Part shown: piece after piece, positions 7,010 through 14,151 of the stretch
Layout: each line of letters starts with the position of its first letter
Position numbering within the stretch: position 1 is the first letter of the stretch
Source: an uncultured Oscillospiraceae bacterium
GTDB lineage: Bacteria; Bacillota; Clostridia; Oscillospirales; Oscillospiraceae
Reading direction: 5' to 3'
NCBI GenBank assembly: GCA_934631005.1
Contig: CAKTXA010000030.1
Span: forward strand, 1 to 30,481
Length of the DNA stretch: 30,481 nt
Translations under genes and position numbers: made by a program
The notes under the pieces: model-generated
Seen by the model: the letters and a program-made list of their open reading frames with translations, nothing else
Databases searched by the model: none
Told to the model about the DNA's origin: nothing

Positions 7010-9157
7010 TCAGACCCCCTTCATCGTGAGGCTGATGCGCCCCCGCTTTTCATCGACCTCCAGCACCTTGACCTGCACCACGTCGCCGACGTGCACGACC
7101 TCGGAGGGGTGCTTGATGAATTTGCTGCAGACCTGCGAGATGTGCACCAGCCCGTCCTGGTGAACGCCGATGTCCACGAACACGCCGAAGTCGATGACAT
7201 TGCGCACCGTGCCGGAGAGCACCATGCCGGGCTTGAGGTCTTTGAGCTCCAGAACATCCGTGCGCAGGATGGGAGCGGGCAGCTCATCGCGCGGGTCGCG
7301 GCCGGGGCGGGCCAGCTCTCTGGCAATGTCGCGCAGGGTCATCGCGCCGCAGCCGCACTGCGCGGCAAGCTGCTCATAGCCCAGCTGCTCCGCGCGCTGC
7401 GGGAGCTGCGCGAGCGCGGGCGTGCCGATGTCCGCGAGCGTGAAGCCGCAGAGCCTCAGCAGCTGCTCGGCCGCGGCGTAGGATTCGGGGTGCACGCCCG
7501 TGCGGTCGAGGACGTTTTTGCCCTCGGGCACGCGCAGAAAGCCCGCGCACTGCTCAAACGCCTTCGGTCCGAGCTTGGGCACCTTCAAAAGCTGCCGCCG
7601 GGCGGTGAAGGTGCCGTTTTCCTCACGGTAGGCCACGATATTTTTGGCCGTGGCCGTGCTCAGCCCCGCGACCTGCCGCAGAAGCGGCATGGAGGCCGTG
7701 TTGAGGTCGACGCCCACGGCGTTGACACAGTCCTCCACCACGCCCTCGAGCGCGGCCGAGAGCTGCTTTTCGGGCATATCGTGCTGATACTGGCCGACGC
7801 CGATGGCCTTGGGGTCGATCTTGACCAGCTCGGCCAGCGGGTCCTGCAGGCGGCGGGCGATGGACACCGCGGAGCGCAGGTTCACGTCATACTGCGGGAA
7901 TTCCTCCGCGGCCAGCTCCGAAGCGGAGTAGACCGACGCCCCGGCCTCGTTCACGATCATATACGCTACGCCGGGCAGCTCCCGCAGCAGCTCCACGGTC
8001 ATTCTCTCGGTCTCGCGCGAGGCGGTGCCGTTGCCGATGGCGATGCAGCGCACGCCGTGGCGGCGGCAGAGCTTTGCCAGCGTCTCGATGGCCTCCTGCT
8101 TTTTGCGGGCGCTGAAGGTGGGGTAGACGACGGCGGTATCGAGCACCTTGCCGGTGGCGTCCACCACGGCGACCTTGCAGCCGTGGGCGTAGCCGGGGTC
8201 AAGGCCCATGGTCACGCTGCCGCGCACCGGCGGCTGCATGAGAAGCGGGCGCAGATTGAGGGCAAAATTTTCGATGGCCCCGGCGCAGGCGCGCTGCGTC
8301 AGCTCCGCGCGGGCCTCGCGCTCCAGACTCGGCGCGAGCAGGCGCGCAAAGCAGTCCTCCGCCACGCCCGCGAGGAAGGTCATCGCGGGGCTGCCGGGGC
8401 GGACGACGCGGCGGCGGATGGCCTGCACGGCGGCAGGTTCGTCCTGCTCGATGGATATTTTTAGGAAGCCTTCGCGCTCGCCGCGGTCGAGCGCCAAAAT
8501 CTGGTGCCCCTGCAATTTGGAGACGGGCTGCGTAAAGTCGTAATACAGGCGGTAGACGGAGTCGGCCTCCCCGGATGCGCGGCTCGTGAGCCGTGCTGAG
8601 CGCTGCAGGAGGGCGCGCGCGTCGCCGCGGATAGCGGCGTCGTCCGAAATGCGCTCGGCGAGAATATCCGACGCGCCCGCGAGGGCGTCCTGCACCGTCT
8701 CGACGCCCTTTTCGGGGTCGATATAGTGCTCGGCCAGCTGCTCCGGGCGCGGTGCGCCGGGCGTTTGCGCCAAAATTTCGTCCGCCAGCGGCTCAAGCCC
8801 CTTCTCTTTTGCCATGGTGGCGCGGGTGCGGCGTTTGGGGCGGTACGGACGGTAGAGATCCTCCAGCGCGGAGAGCGTTTCGGCGCGGTCGATCGCGCGG
8901 GAGAGCTCGTCTGTGAGCTCGGTCTGCGCGGCGATGAGGGCGCGGATCTCCTCCCGCCTGGTCTGCAGGCCGCGCAGATACTCCAGCCGCGACTCGAGCC
9001 TGCGCAGGCGCGTATCGTCCATGCCGCCGTGGGCCTCCTTGCGGTAGCGCGCAATGAAGGGGATGGTATTGCCCGCGTCCAGCAGCGCCGCGACGTTTTC
9101 GACAAATTTGGCATCGCAGCCCAGTTCGTCCGCGATGACGGTAAATAGCTTCTCCAT
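7010..9157 (-). CDS. tex: Tex-family transcription accessory / RNA-binding protein
   Basis: A 715-residue cytosolic nucleic-acid-binding protein of the Tex family, related to eukaryotic Spt6. The order is normal: an N-terminal helical region beginning MEKLFTVIADELG and including NTIPFIARYRKEAHGGMDD; a YqgF/RNase H-like domain at about 320-450 (TMGLDPGYAHGCKVAVVDATG); a helix-hairpin-helix region at about 490-580 (LLRQVAGLSTATAKNIVAYRE); and a C-terminal S1 domain from about 643 (PGMVLSGTVRNVIDFGVFVDIG). Length is typical. AAGGAG before the ATG supports the start. It is cotranscribed with the DUF3786 gene and divergent from the HAD gene. Family members affect transcription and RNA handling; a precise role here is not inferable. 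Confidence 0.95.
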   Translation of the reverse strand: MEKLFTVIADELGCDAKFVENVAALLDAGNTIPFIARYRKEAHGGMDDTRLRRLESRLEYLRGLQTRREEIRALIAAQTELTDELSRAIDRAETLSALEDLYRPYRPKRRTRATMAKEKGLEPLADEILAQTPGAPRPEQLAEHYIDPEKGVETVQDALAGASDILAERISDDAAIRGDARALLQRSARLTSRASGEADSVYRLYYDFTQPVSKLQGHQILALDRGEREGFLKISIEQDEPAAVQAIRRRVVRPGSPAMTFLAGVAEDCFARLLAPSLEREARAELTQRACAGAIENFALNLRPLLMQPPVRGSVTMGLDPGYAHGCKVAVVDATGKVLDTAVVYPTFSARKKQEAIETLAKLCRRHGVRCIAIGNGTASRETERMTVELLRELPGVAYMIVNEAGASVYSASELAAEEFPQYDVNLRSAVSIARRLQDPLAELVKIDPKAIGVGQYQHDMPEKQLSAALEGVVEDCVNAVGVDLNTASMPLLRQVAGLSTATAKNIVAYREENGTFTARRQLLKVPKLGPKAFEQCAGFLRVPEGKNVLDRTGVHPESYAAAEQLLRLCGFTLADIGTPALAQLPQRAEQLGYEQLAAQCGCGAMTLRDIARELARPGRDPRDELPAPILRTDVLELKDLKPGMVLSGTVRNVIDFGVFVDIGVHQDGLVHISQVCSKFIKHPSEVVHVGDVVQVKVLEVDEKRGRISLTMKGV

Positions 9158-9184
9158 GGGTTTGCTCCTTGCTCAACGATTTTT

Positions 9185-9213
9185 TTGCATTATAGCACAA
9201 AGTCCTGTATAAT
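9185..9213 (+). promoter_or_regulatory. Promoter of the HAD gene, overlapping a minus-strand -10 box for tex
   Basis: Plus strand: TTGCAT (9185-9190), a 17-base spacer and TATAAT (9208-9213). The minus strand also has a perfect TATAAT at plus 9189-9194, 32 bases before the tex ATG but with only a poor -35. The two -10 boxes form an inverted pair, CATTATA and TATAATG, so the promoters overlap physically and could exclude each other. Confidence 0.7.
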
Positions 9214-9241
9214 GACAGAAAATCATTTTGGGAGGGTGTGT

Positions 9242-9922
9242 ATGCGATTCCGGGCAGTTCTGATCGACATTGACAACACGCTGTTTCACTTTAACGAAAG
9301 CTCCTACAAGGCGCTGAAAAAGGCGTTTGGCGAGTACGGCGTGGACTTTACGCGGGCGATGTTCGCCGAGTATGAGGCGCTCAACGACCAATACTGGAAG
9401 GCGTTTGAGCGTGGGGAGATCCCGCGTGAGCGGCTGTTTTACGAGCGGTTCGACGTGTATTTTGCACGCATCGGGCTGCGGGCGGACGGGAAGGAATTTG
9501 ACCACCGCTACCGCGTTTACCTCTCGGAGGGGTATGACCTCATGCCGCACGCGCAGGCGCTTTTGCAGGCGCTGCAAGGGAAATACAAGGTGTTCGTGGT
9601 GACGAACGGCGACGCTATGACGCAGGACGCGCGTATCGCGGGCGCGGGGCTGGAAAAGTATTTTGACGGCGTGTTCGTGTCGGAGCGCGTGGGGTATCAG
9701 AAGCCGGACAAGGCGTTTTTCGACGCCGTGTTCGCCGCCATCGGTGAGGAATACCGCAGCTGCTCGCTGCTGGTGGGCGACAGTTTGTCGTCTGACATGC
9801 AGGGCGGGCGCAATGCGGGCATCCCCACGTGCTTCTACGGCCCGCGCGAGCAGGCCGACGACCGGTGCGACTACGTCGTGGGCGATTTGCTGGATATTTT
9901 GCCGATATTGGAGAAAGGCTGA
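9242..9922 (+). CDS. HAD-family phosphatase, YjjG-like pyrimidine nucleotidase type
   Basis: A 226-residue haloacid dehalogenase-like hydrolase. Motif I is AVLIDIDNTLFHF, with the nucleophile Asp9 and acid/base Asp11. Motif II is VFVVTNGD, the conserved lysine lies in YQKPDKAFF, and motif III is LLVGDSLSSDMQGGRNAG. The DIDNT variant and overall length fit the YjjG branch, which dephosphorylates (often non-canonical) pyrimidine nucleoside monophosphates to clean the nucleotide pool; other small phosphate esters remain possible. The start ATG at 9242 has GGGAGGG at a normal distance; a reading frame continues upstream but across the promoter, so it was not used. Confidence 0.85.
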   Translation: MRFRAVLIDIDNTLFHFNESSYKALKKAFGEYGVDFTRAMFAEYEALNDQYWKAFERGEIPRERLFYERFDVYFARIGLRADGKEFDHRYRVYLSEGYDLMPHAQALLQALQGKYKVFVVTNGDAMTQDARIAGAGLEKYFDGVFVSERVGYQKPDKAFFDAVFAAIGEEYRSCSLLVGDSLSSDMQGGRNAGIPTCFYGPREQADDRCDYVVGDLLDILPILEKG

Positions 9923-9927
9923 CATCT

Positions 9928-9944
9928 TGACGAATTTTGTCGAG
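9928..9944 (+). promoter_or_regulatory. Two tandem candidate Spo0A-binding (0A) boxes
   Basis: TGACGAA (9928-9934) matches the 0A-box consensus TGNCGAA exactly, and TGTCGAG (9938-9944) matches with one difference. They are 10 bases apart, one helical turn, on the same strand, and 30-46 bases upstream of the spo0A -35 box. That would allow autoregulation. Short motifs like this occur by chance, so confidence is moderate. Confidence 0.5.
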
Positions 9945-9973
9945 AACTAATTCCATTTTTTGGATATTTCCTA

Positions 9974-10002
9974 TTGAAAAAAATAGAAGTTTGTGGTATA
10001 TT
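9974..10002 (+). promoter_or_regulatory. Promoter of spo0A
   Basis: TTGAAA (9974-9979), a 17-base spacer and TATATT (9997-10002) in an AT-rich intergenic region, giving a leader of about 70 bases. A separate sigma-H form (AGGAWWT/GAAT) was not seen clearly. Confidence 0.72.
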
Positions 10003-10077
10003 ATGGGTGTCACAGCGATTGTTCCTTTTTATCTTGCAATAAATTCCAAAACTGCAATGGAGGAGAGGTTTTGAGAT

Positions 10078-10854
10078 ATGGAAAATCGTGTTAAGATCCT
10101 GATCGCCGACGGCAACGAGGAATTCTGTGAACACCTGAGCGCGGCACTTGGCCGGCGCAATGCCTTTGACGTTGTCGGCGTGGCGTATGACGGCGAGCAG
10201 GCCGTGCAGCTGCTGGAGCGGGAGAAGCCGGAGGTGCTGGTGCTCGATCTGATGCTGGCCAAGCTCGACGGGCTGTCGGTGCTGCGCCGGGCGCAGGCGC
10301 TGGAAAAACCGCCGCTGGCGCTGGTATTGAGCGGCTACATGACGGAATACGTCAGCCTGCGCGCGGCGGAGCTGGGCGTGCAGTATTTCATGGCCAAGCC
10401 GTGTGACTTTGACGCCGTGGCCGAGCATCTGCAGGAGATCGTGCAGCTCGACCGGCAGATGAAGCTCGCGCCGCAGCGGCGCTCGGAGGTCAACGTGGAG
10501 GCGATGGTCACGTCCATCATCCACGAGATCGGCGTTCCGGCGCACATCAAGGGCTATCAGTACCTGCGCGAGGCCATTATGATCGCGGTGGATGATATGG
10601 ACGTCATCAACGCCATCACGAAGGTGCTGTATCCGCAGGTGGCCAAGGCGTTTTCCACCACGCCGTCGCGCGTGGAGCGCGCCATCCGCCACGCGATCGA
10701 GGTGGCGTGGGACCGCGGCGATCTGGAGACGCTGCAGCGCTTCTTCGGCTACACCGTGTCGAACACCAAGGGCAAGCCCACAAACTCCGAGTTCATCGCC
10801 CTCATTGCGGACAAGCTGCAGCTGCAGCTGAAAAACATGGAGGTCATCTCCTGA
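10078..10854 (+). CDS. spo0A: Sporulation master response regulator Spo0A
   Basis: A 258-residue two-domain response regulator that, when phosphorylated, switches cells to sporulation. The receiver domain (1-120) shows the acidic pocket (Asp11), the phospho-acceptor Asp57 in LVLDLMLAKLDG, Ser85 and Lys107 in MAKPCD. After a linker, the C-terminal Spo0A DNA-binding domain (about 150-255) contains IIHEIGVPAHIKGYQYLR and the recognition segment FSTTPSRVERAIRHAIEVAW. Length and motifs are those of full Spo0A. GGAGGAGAGG precedes the ATG. It has its own promoter, candidate 0A boxes and terminator, so it is monocistronic. The usual neighbour spoIVB is not upstream; a HAD phosphatase is. Confidence 0.97.
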   Translation: MENRVKILIADGNEEFCEHLSAALGRRNAFDVVGVAYDGEQAVQLLEREKPEVLVLDLMLAKLDGLSVLRRAQALEKPPLALVLSGYMTEYVSLRAAELGVQYFMAKPCDFDAVAEHLQEIVQLDRQMKLAPQRRSEVNVEAMVTSIIHEIGVPAHIKGYQYLREAIMIAVDDMDVINAITKVLYPQVAKAFSTTPSRVERAIRHAIEVAWDRGDLETLQRFFGYTVSNTKGKPTNSEFIALIADKLQLQLKNMEVIS

Positions 10855-10871
10855 GACGATGTTTCCGCACG

Positions 10872-10905
10872 CCCCCGGCAGTGGAACACTGCCGGGGGAT
10901 TTTTT
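10872..10905 (+). terminator. Intrinsic terminator of spo0A
   Basis: A perfect 11-pair stem, CCCCCGGCAGT (10872-10882) and ACTGCCGGGGG (10888-10898), with a GGAAC loop and a T-run to 10905. Confidence 0.93.
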
Positions 10906-10923
10906 CTGGCAGCTAAGGCCTGC

Positions 10924-11032
10924 CCTTGCCTCCCCCTTTGGGGGAGGTGGCCGAGCGAAGCGAAGGCCGGAGAGGGTCTACACCCTCTCAGTCAGCCTGC
11001 GGCTGACAGCTCTCCCAAAGGGAGAGCCAAGG
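10924..11032. repeat. 109-bp palindromic repeat related to the element at 6124-6348
   Basis: It begins CCTTGCCTCCCCC and ends GGGAGAGCCAAGG. The left arm holds CTCCCCC/GGGGGAG and GGCC/GGCC hairpins, the right arm GTCAGCC/GGCTGAC and CTCTCCC/GGGAGAG, and the arms meet at GAGAGGGT/ACCCTCTC. The 23 bases at 10989-11011 are identical to 6271-6293. It is non-coding and again lies between convergent genes. Such elements, in my recollection, are frequent in Oscillospiraceae genomes. Confidence 0.7.
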
Positions 11033-11051
11033 CGTTGTGCAAATCCAAAGA

Positions 11052-11077
11052 CTTCCCCTCAAGGGGAAGCCTTTTTT
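11052..11077 (+). terminator. Second plus-strand hairpin with T-run
   Basis: CTTCCCCT (11052-11059) and AGGGGAAG (11062-11069) are followed by CCTTTTTT. It could back up the spo0A terminator or be part of the neighbouring repeat; the two-base loop implies that the innermost pairs open. Confidence 0.5.
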
Positions 11078-11082
11078 ATGCC

Positions 11083-11117
11083 AAAAAGCAAAGAGACCGC
11101 CCGGGGGCGGTCTCTTT
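11083..11117 (-). terminator. Terminator of the 12-gene sugar operon
   Basis: AAAGAGACCGCC (11090-11101) and GGCGGTCTCTTT (11106-11117) form a perfect 12-pair stem. On the minus strand the stem is followed by GCTTTTTGG. It lies 49 bases after the last gene of the operon. Confidence 0.85.
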
Positions 11118-11166
11118 GGGAAGGAATGGCGCGGCAGAGGGGACTGCCGCGGGGATGGGGGCTGAT

Positions 11167-12114
11167 TCAGGCGAGGATGTGCTTGACGGTTTCGGCGATG
11201 TGCGTGTCGGTCAGGGCGAAGCGCTCGCGGAGGTAGCTTTGCGGGCCGACCTCGCCGAAGGTGTCCTCCACGGCGACATAGCCAAAGCGCATTTGCAGGC
11301 CGCAGAGGGCGTTCTGCACGGCGCTGGTGAGGCCGCCGATCTTGCTGTGATTTTCCGCCGTGACGACAGCGCCGGTCTTTTCGGCGTATTGCCGGACGAG
11401 CGCGTCGTCAAAGGGCTTAACGGTGACGGGGTCGATGACGGCGGCGTCGATGCCATCCGCCGCAAGGGCGTTTGCCGCCTGCAGCGCTTCGTGCACCATG
11501 ATGCCGCTGGCGACGATGAGGACATCTTTGCCCTCACGCAGAACAGCGCCCTGGCCGGGGGTGAACTGCGTATCGGGGGCGTAGACGGGGTAGGACTCCT
11601 TGCGGCCCACGCGCAGATATTTGACGCCGGGCTGTGTCTGGAAGAATCTCAGGAAATAGGTGAGCATCGTGATGTCCGTCACGTCCACGACCGCTGCGCC
11701 CGGCAGCGCGCGGTAGAGCGCCATGTCCTCAAACGGCATATGCGTGCCGCCGTTGAAGGCGGCGGTGATGCCGGGGTCGGAGCCGATGACGGTGATGGGA
11801 TTTTTGGCGTAGCCGCCGGAGAGGAACACCTGATCGTAGCAGCGGCGGGAGGCGAAGGGGCCGAAGGTATGCACGATGGGGCGGAAGCCGCCGGCGGACA
11901 GGCCGCAGGCGATGCCCGCCATGTTTGCCTCGGCGATGCCGCAGTCGATGGCGCGGGGCGTTTCGGCGGGGAGCTTGGCGGTGCCGATGCAGCTCATCAG
12001 GTCGGCGTCAAGGTAGACGCTCTGTTCGTCGTGCTCGAGGATGTCCGCGATGGTCTGGCCGAGGACGTTTTTGTAAAGACGGTCGTCTTTTTGGCCGGTA
12101 TAGATGATGTTCAT
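11167..12114 (-). CDS. Transketolase, C-terminal (pyrimidine-binding) subunit
   Basis: A 315-residue half-transketolase holding the pyrimidine-binding and C-terminal domains. With the N-terminal half it transfers a two-carbon ketol unit between sugar phosphates using thiamine diphosphate. Glu62 in IDCGIAEANMAGIACGLS is the expected cofactor-activating glutamate. PIVHTFGPFASRRCYDQV and the C-terminal DVLIVASGIMVHEALQAA match the family. AGGAGGAAGGAAC precedes the ATG. It lies 12 bases after the N-subunit gene and ends the operon. Split transketolases occur in archaea and in many Clostridia, often in pathway-specific copies, so the substrate may differ from the usual pentose phosphates. Confidence 0.92.
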   Translation of the reverse strand: MNIIYTGQKDDRLYKNVLGQTIADILEHDEQSVYLDADLMSCIGTAKLPAETPRAIDCGIAEANMAGIACGLSAGGFRPIVHTFGPFASRRCYDQVFLSGGYAKNPITVIGSDPGITAAFNGGTHMPFEDMALYRALPGAAVVDVTDITMLTYFLRFFQTQPGVKYLRVGRKESYPVYAPDTQFTPGQGAVLREGKDVLIVASGIMVHEALQAANALAADGIDAAVIDPVTVKPFDDALVRQYAEKTGAVVTAENHSKIGGLTSAVQNALCGLQMRFGYVAVEDTFGEVGPQSYLRERFALTDTHIAETVKHILA

Positions 12115-12126
12115 GTTCCTTCCTCC

Positions 12127-12960
12127 TCAGTTCAGCGCGGCCAGCTCCGCGCGGAGCTGCGCGAGCCAGCGGTCCAGCGACGCCTGCGGGGGCGTCATGC
12201 TGTGGTTCGCGGCGGTCTGCTCGATCTCGGCGACGCCCTTGCCTTTGACGGTGTGCATCACGATGGCGATGGGCCTGCCGATGGGGCGGCGGGTGAGCGC
12301 GGCTTCGAGCTGGACGACGTCGTTTCCGTCGATGGACACGGCGTCAAAGCCGAAGGCGCGGAGCTTTTCTTCAAAATCGAAGGGCTCCAGCACGTCACTT
12401 GTCGGGCCGTCGAGCTGCTTGCCGTTGGCGTCGATGAGCCAGGTGAGGTTCGTAACCTTTTTGGCCGCGGCGAACATGGCGGCCTCCCAGACCTGACCCT
12501 CGTTCGCTTCGCCGTCGCCGACGATGAGGAACGTGCGGCTGTCATAGCCGCGGAAGCGGTCGGCAAGAGCCAGGCCGACGGCGAGGGACGTGCCCTGGCC
12601 GAGGCTGCCGGTGGTCATATCCACGCCGGGGGTGAGGTTTTTATCGCAGTGCGAGGGAAGGAAGGTGCCGGGGGTGTTGAGGAGCTTCAGATCCTCATAC
12701 GGGAAAAAGCCCTTGAGCGCCAACGCGGCGTAGACGGCGGGGCCGGCGTGGCCCTTGGAGCAGACGAGCTTGTCGCGCTGGGGGAGCCTGGGGTTTTTGG
12801 CGTCATAGCGCATGACGCGGCCGTAGAGCATGGCGAGGGCGTCGGCAATGCTCAGGCTGCCGCTGATGTGGCCGAAGCCGAGGGCTTTGATTTCTTCGAG
12901 AATGCCGATGCGGATCTGCAGCGCGAAGCGCTGCAGGTCTTGGATCTCCGCAGATGTCAT
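12127..12960 (-). CDS. Transketolase, N-terminal (thiamine diphosphate-binding) subunit
   Basis: A 277-residue half-transketolase with the diphosphate-binding domain. The cofactor/metal motif is GDGEANEGQ (148-156) ending at Asn169 in WLIDAN. HISGSLSIADALAMLY (residues 31-46) and KGHAGPAVYAAL are also typical, the histidines contacting substrate and cofactor. It forms the active enzyme with the adjacent C subunit. AGGAGG stands before the ATG, 16 bases after the malic enzyme stop. Within this operon it could split an imported ketose or its phosphate and deliver glyceraldehyde 3-phosphate to the GAPDH/PGK pair. That link is inference. Confidence 0.92.
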   Translation of the reverse strand: MTSAEIQDLQRFALQIRIGILEEIKALGFGHISGSLSIADALAMLYGRVMRYDAKNPRLPQRDKLVCSKGHAGPAVYAALALKGFFPYEDLKLLNTPGTFLPSHCDKNLTPGVDMTTGSLGQGTSLAVGLALADRFRGYDSRTFLIVGDGEANEGQVWEAAMFAAAKKVTNLTWLIDANGKQLDGPTSDVLEPFDFEEKLRAFGFDAVSIDGNDVVQLEAALTRRPIGRPIAIVMHTVKGKGVAEIEQTAANHSMTPPQASLDRWLAQLRAELAALN

Positions 12961-12976
12961 GGGGATACCTCCTGTA

Positions 12977-14149
12977 TTAGAGTCTGGCGACGCCGGAGCT
13001 TCTGGCGGCGTCGGCGACGGCTTTGGCGACGGCGGGGCCGACGCGGGGGTCGAAGGCTTTGGGGATGATATAATCCGCCGAAAGCTCGTCGTCGGGAATG
13101 AGCCCGGCCAGCGCGTGGGCGGCGGCGACCTTCATTTCCTCGTTGATGTCACTCGCGCGCACGTCGAACGCGCCGCGGAAGATGCCGGGGAAGGCGAGGA
13201 CGTTGTTGATCTGGTTCGGGTAGTCACTGCGGCCGGTCGAGACGACGGCTGCGCCGCCCGCTTTCGCGTCCTCCGGGAAAATTTCGGGCGTCGGGTTGGC
13301 GCAGGCGAAGAGGATGGCGTCGCGGTTCATCGTTTTGACCATCTCCGTCGTGACCGTGCCGGGCGCGGAGACGCCGATGAACACGTCCGCGCCGACGAGC
13401 ATATCGGCGAGACTGCCAGCCTTTCGGTCGAGGTTCGTGACCTGCGCCATCTCCTCCTTGATCCAGTTGAGGCCCTCACGGCCGGCGTAAATTGCGCCGT
13501 GCCGGTCGCACATGGTCACGTTGCGGTAGCCCGCGGAGAGCAGGAGCTTGACGATCGCGACCGCCGCCGCGCCCGCGCCGGAGGTGACGACGCGGACGTC
13601 TTCCTTTTTCTTGCCGACGACCTTCAGCGCGTTGTGCAGGCCTGCTAGGGTGATGACGGCGGTGCCGTGCTGATCGTCGTGGAAGATGGGAATATCGCAT
13701 TTTTCCTTGAGCTTGCGTTCGATCTCAAAGCAGCGGGGAGCGGAAATATCCTCGAGGTTGATGCCGCCGAAGCTGCCCGAGATGAGCGCGACGGCGTTCA
13801 CAAATTCATCGACGTTGTGCGTTTTGACGCAGAGCGGGAAGGCGTCCACGCCGCCGAAGGCCTTGAAGAGGACGCATTTGCCCTCCATGACGGGCATACC
13901 CGCTTCGGGGCCGATGTCGCCGAGACCGAGAACGGCGGAGCCGTCGGTGATGACGGCGCAGAGGTTCCAGCGGCGGGTGAGGTCGTAGCTTTTGCTTAAG
14001 TCTTTCTGAATTTCAAGGCACGGCTGCGCGACGCCGGGGGTGTAGGCAAGGCTCAGGTCGTCCTTGCCCGCGACGGGCACGCGCGCCTGCACCTCGATCT
14101 TCCCCCGCCACTGCGCGTGCAGCCGGAGCGATTCCTGTGCGTAATCCAT
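12977..14149 (-). CDS. NAD(P)-dependent malic enzyme (short bacterial type)
   Basis: A 390-residue protein, the normal length for the short malic enzyme without a phosphotransacetylase domain. It oxidatively decarboxylates malate to pyruvate and CO2. Seen are LSLAYTPGVAQPC at the N-terminus, GDIGPEAGMPVMEGKCVLFK with the catalytic lysine, FHDDQHGTAV with metal ligands, and a Rossmann GAGAAA motif in VVTSGAGAAAVAIVKLL. The ATG at 14149 is preceded by GAAGGAA; longer reading upstream would run through the LarA gene. It starts two bases after the LarA stop, so the two are probably translationally coupled, which suggests that LarA feeds it. Cofactor preference is not determinable by eye. Confidence 0.93.
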   Translation of the reverse strand: MDYAQESLRLHAQWRGKIEVQARVPVAGKDDLSLAYTPGVAQPCLEIQKDLSKSYDLTRRWNLCAVITDGSAVLGLGDIGPEAGMPVMEGKCVLFKAFGGVDAFPLCVKTHNVDEFVNAVALISGSFGGINLEDISAPRCFEIERKLKEKCDIPIFHDDQHGTAVITLAGLHNALKVVGKKKEDVRVVTSGAGAAAVAIVKLLLSAGYRNVTMCDRHGAIYAGREGLNWIKEEMAQVTNLDRKAGSLADMLVGADVFIGVSAPGTVTTEMVKTMNRDAILFACANPTPEIFPEDAKAGGAAVVSTGRSDYPNQINNVLAFPGIFRGAFDVRASDINEEMKVAAAHALAGLIPDDELSADYIIPKAFDPRVGPAVAKAVADAARSSGVARL

Positions 14150-14151
14150 AG

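Noticed and set aside
11035..13068. Plus-strand reading frame of 677 residues opposite the transketolase genes
   Set aside because: It runs through a terminator and repeat, is Gly/Ala/Asp/Val-rich without recognisable domains, and both transketolase halves are clear on the minus strand.
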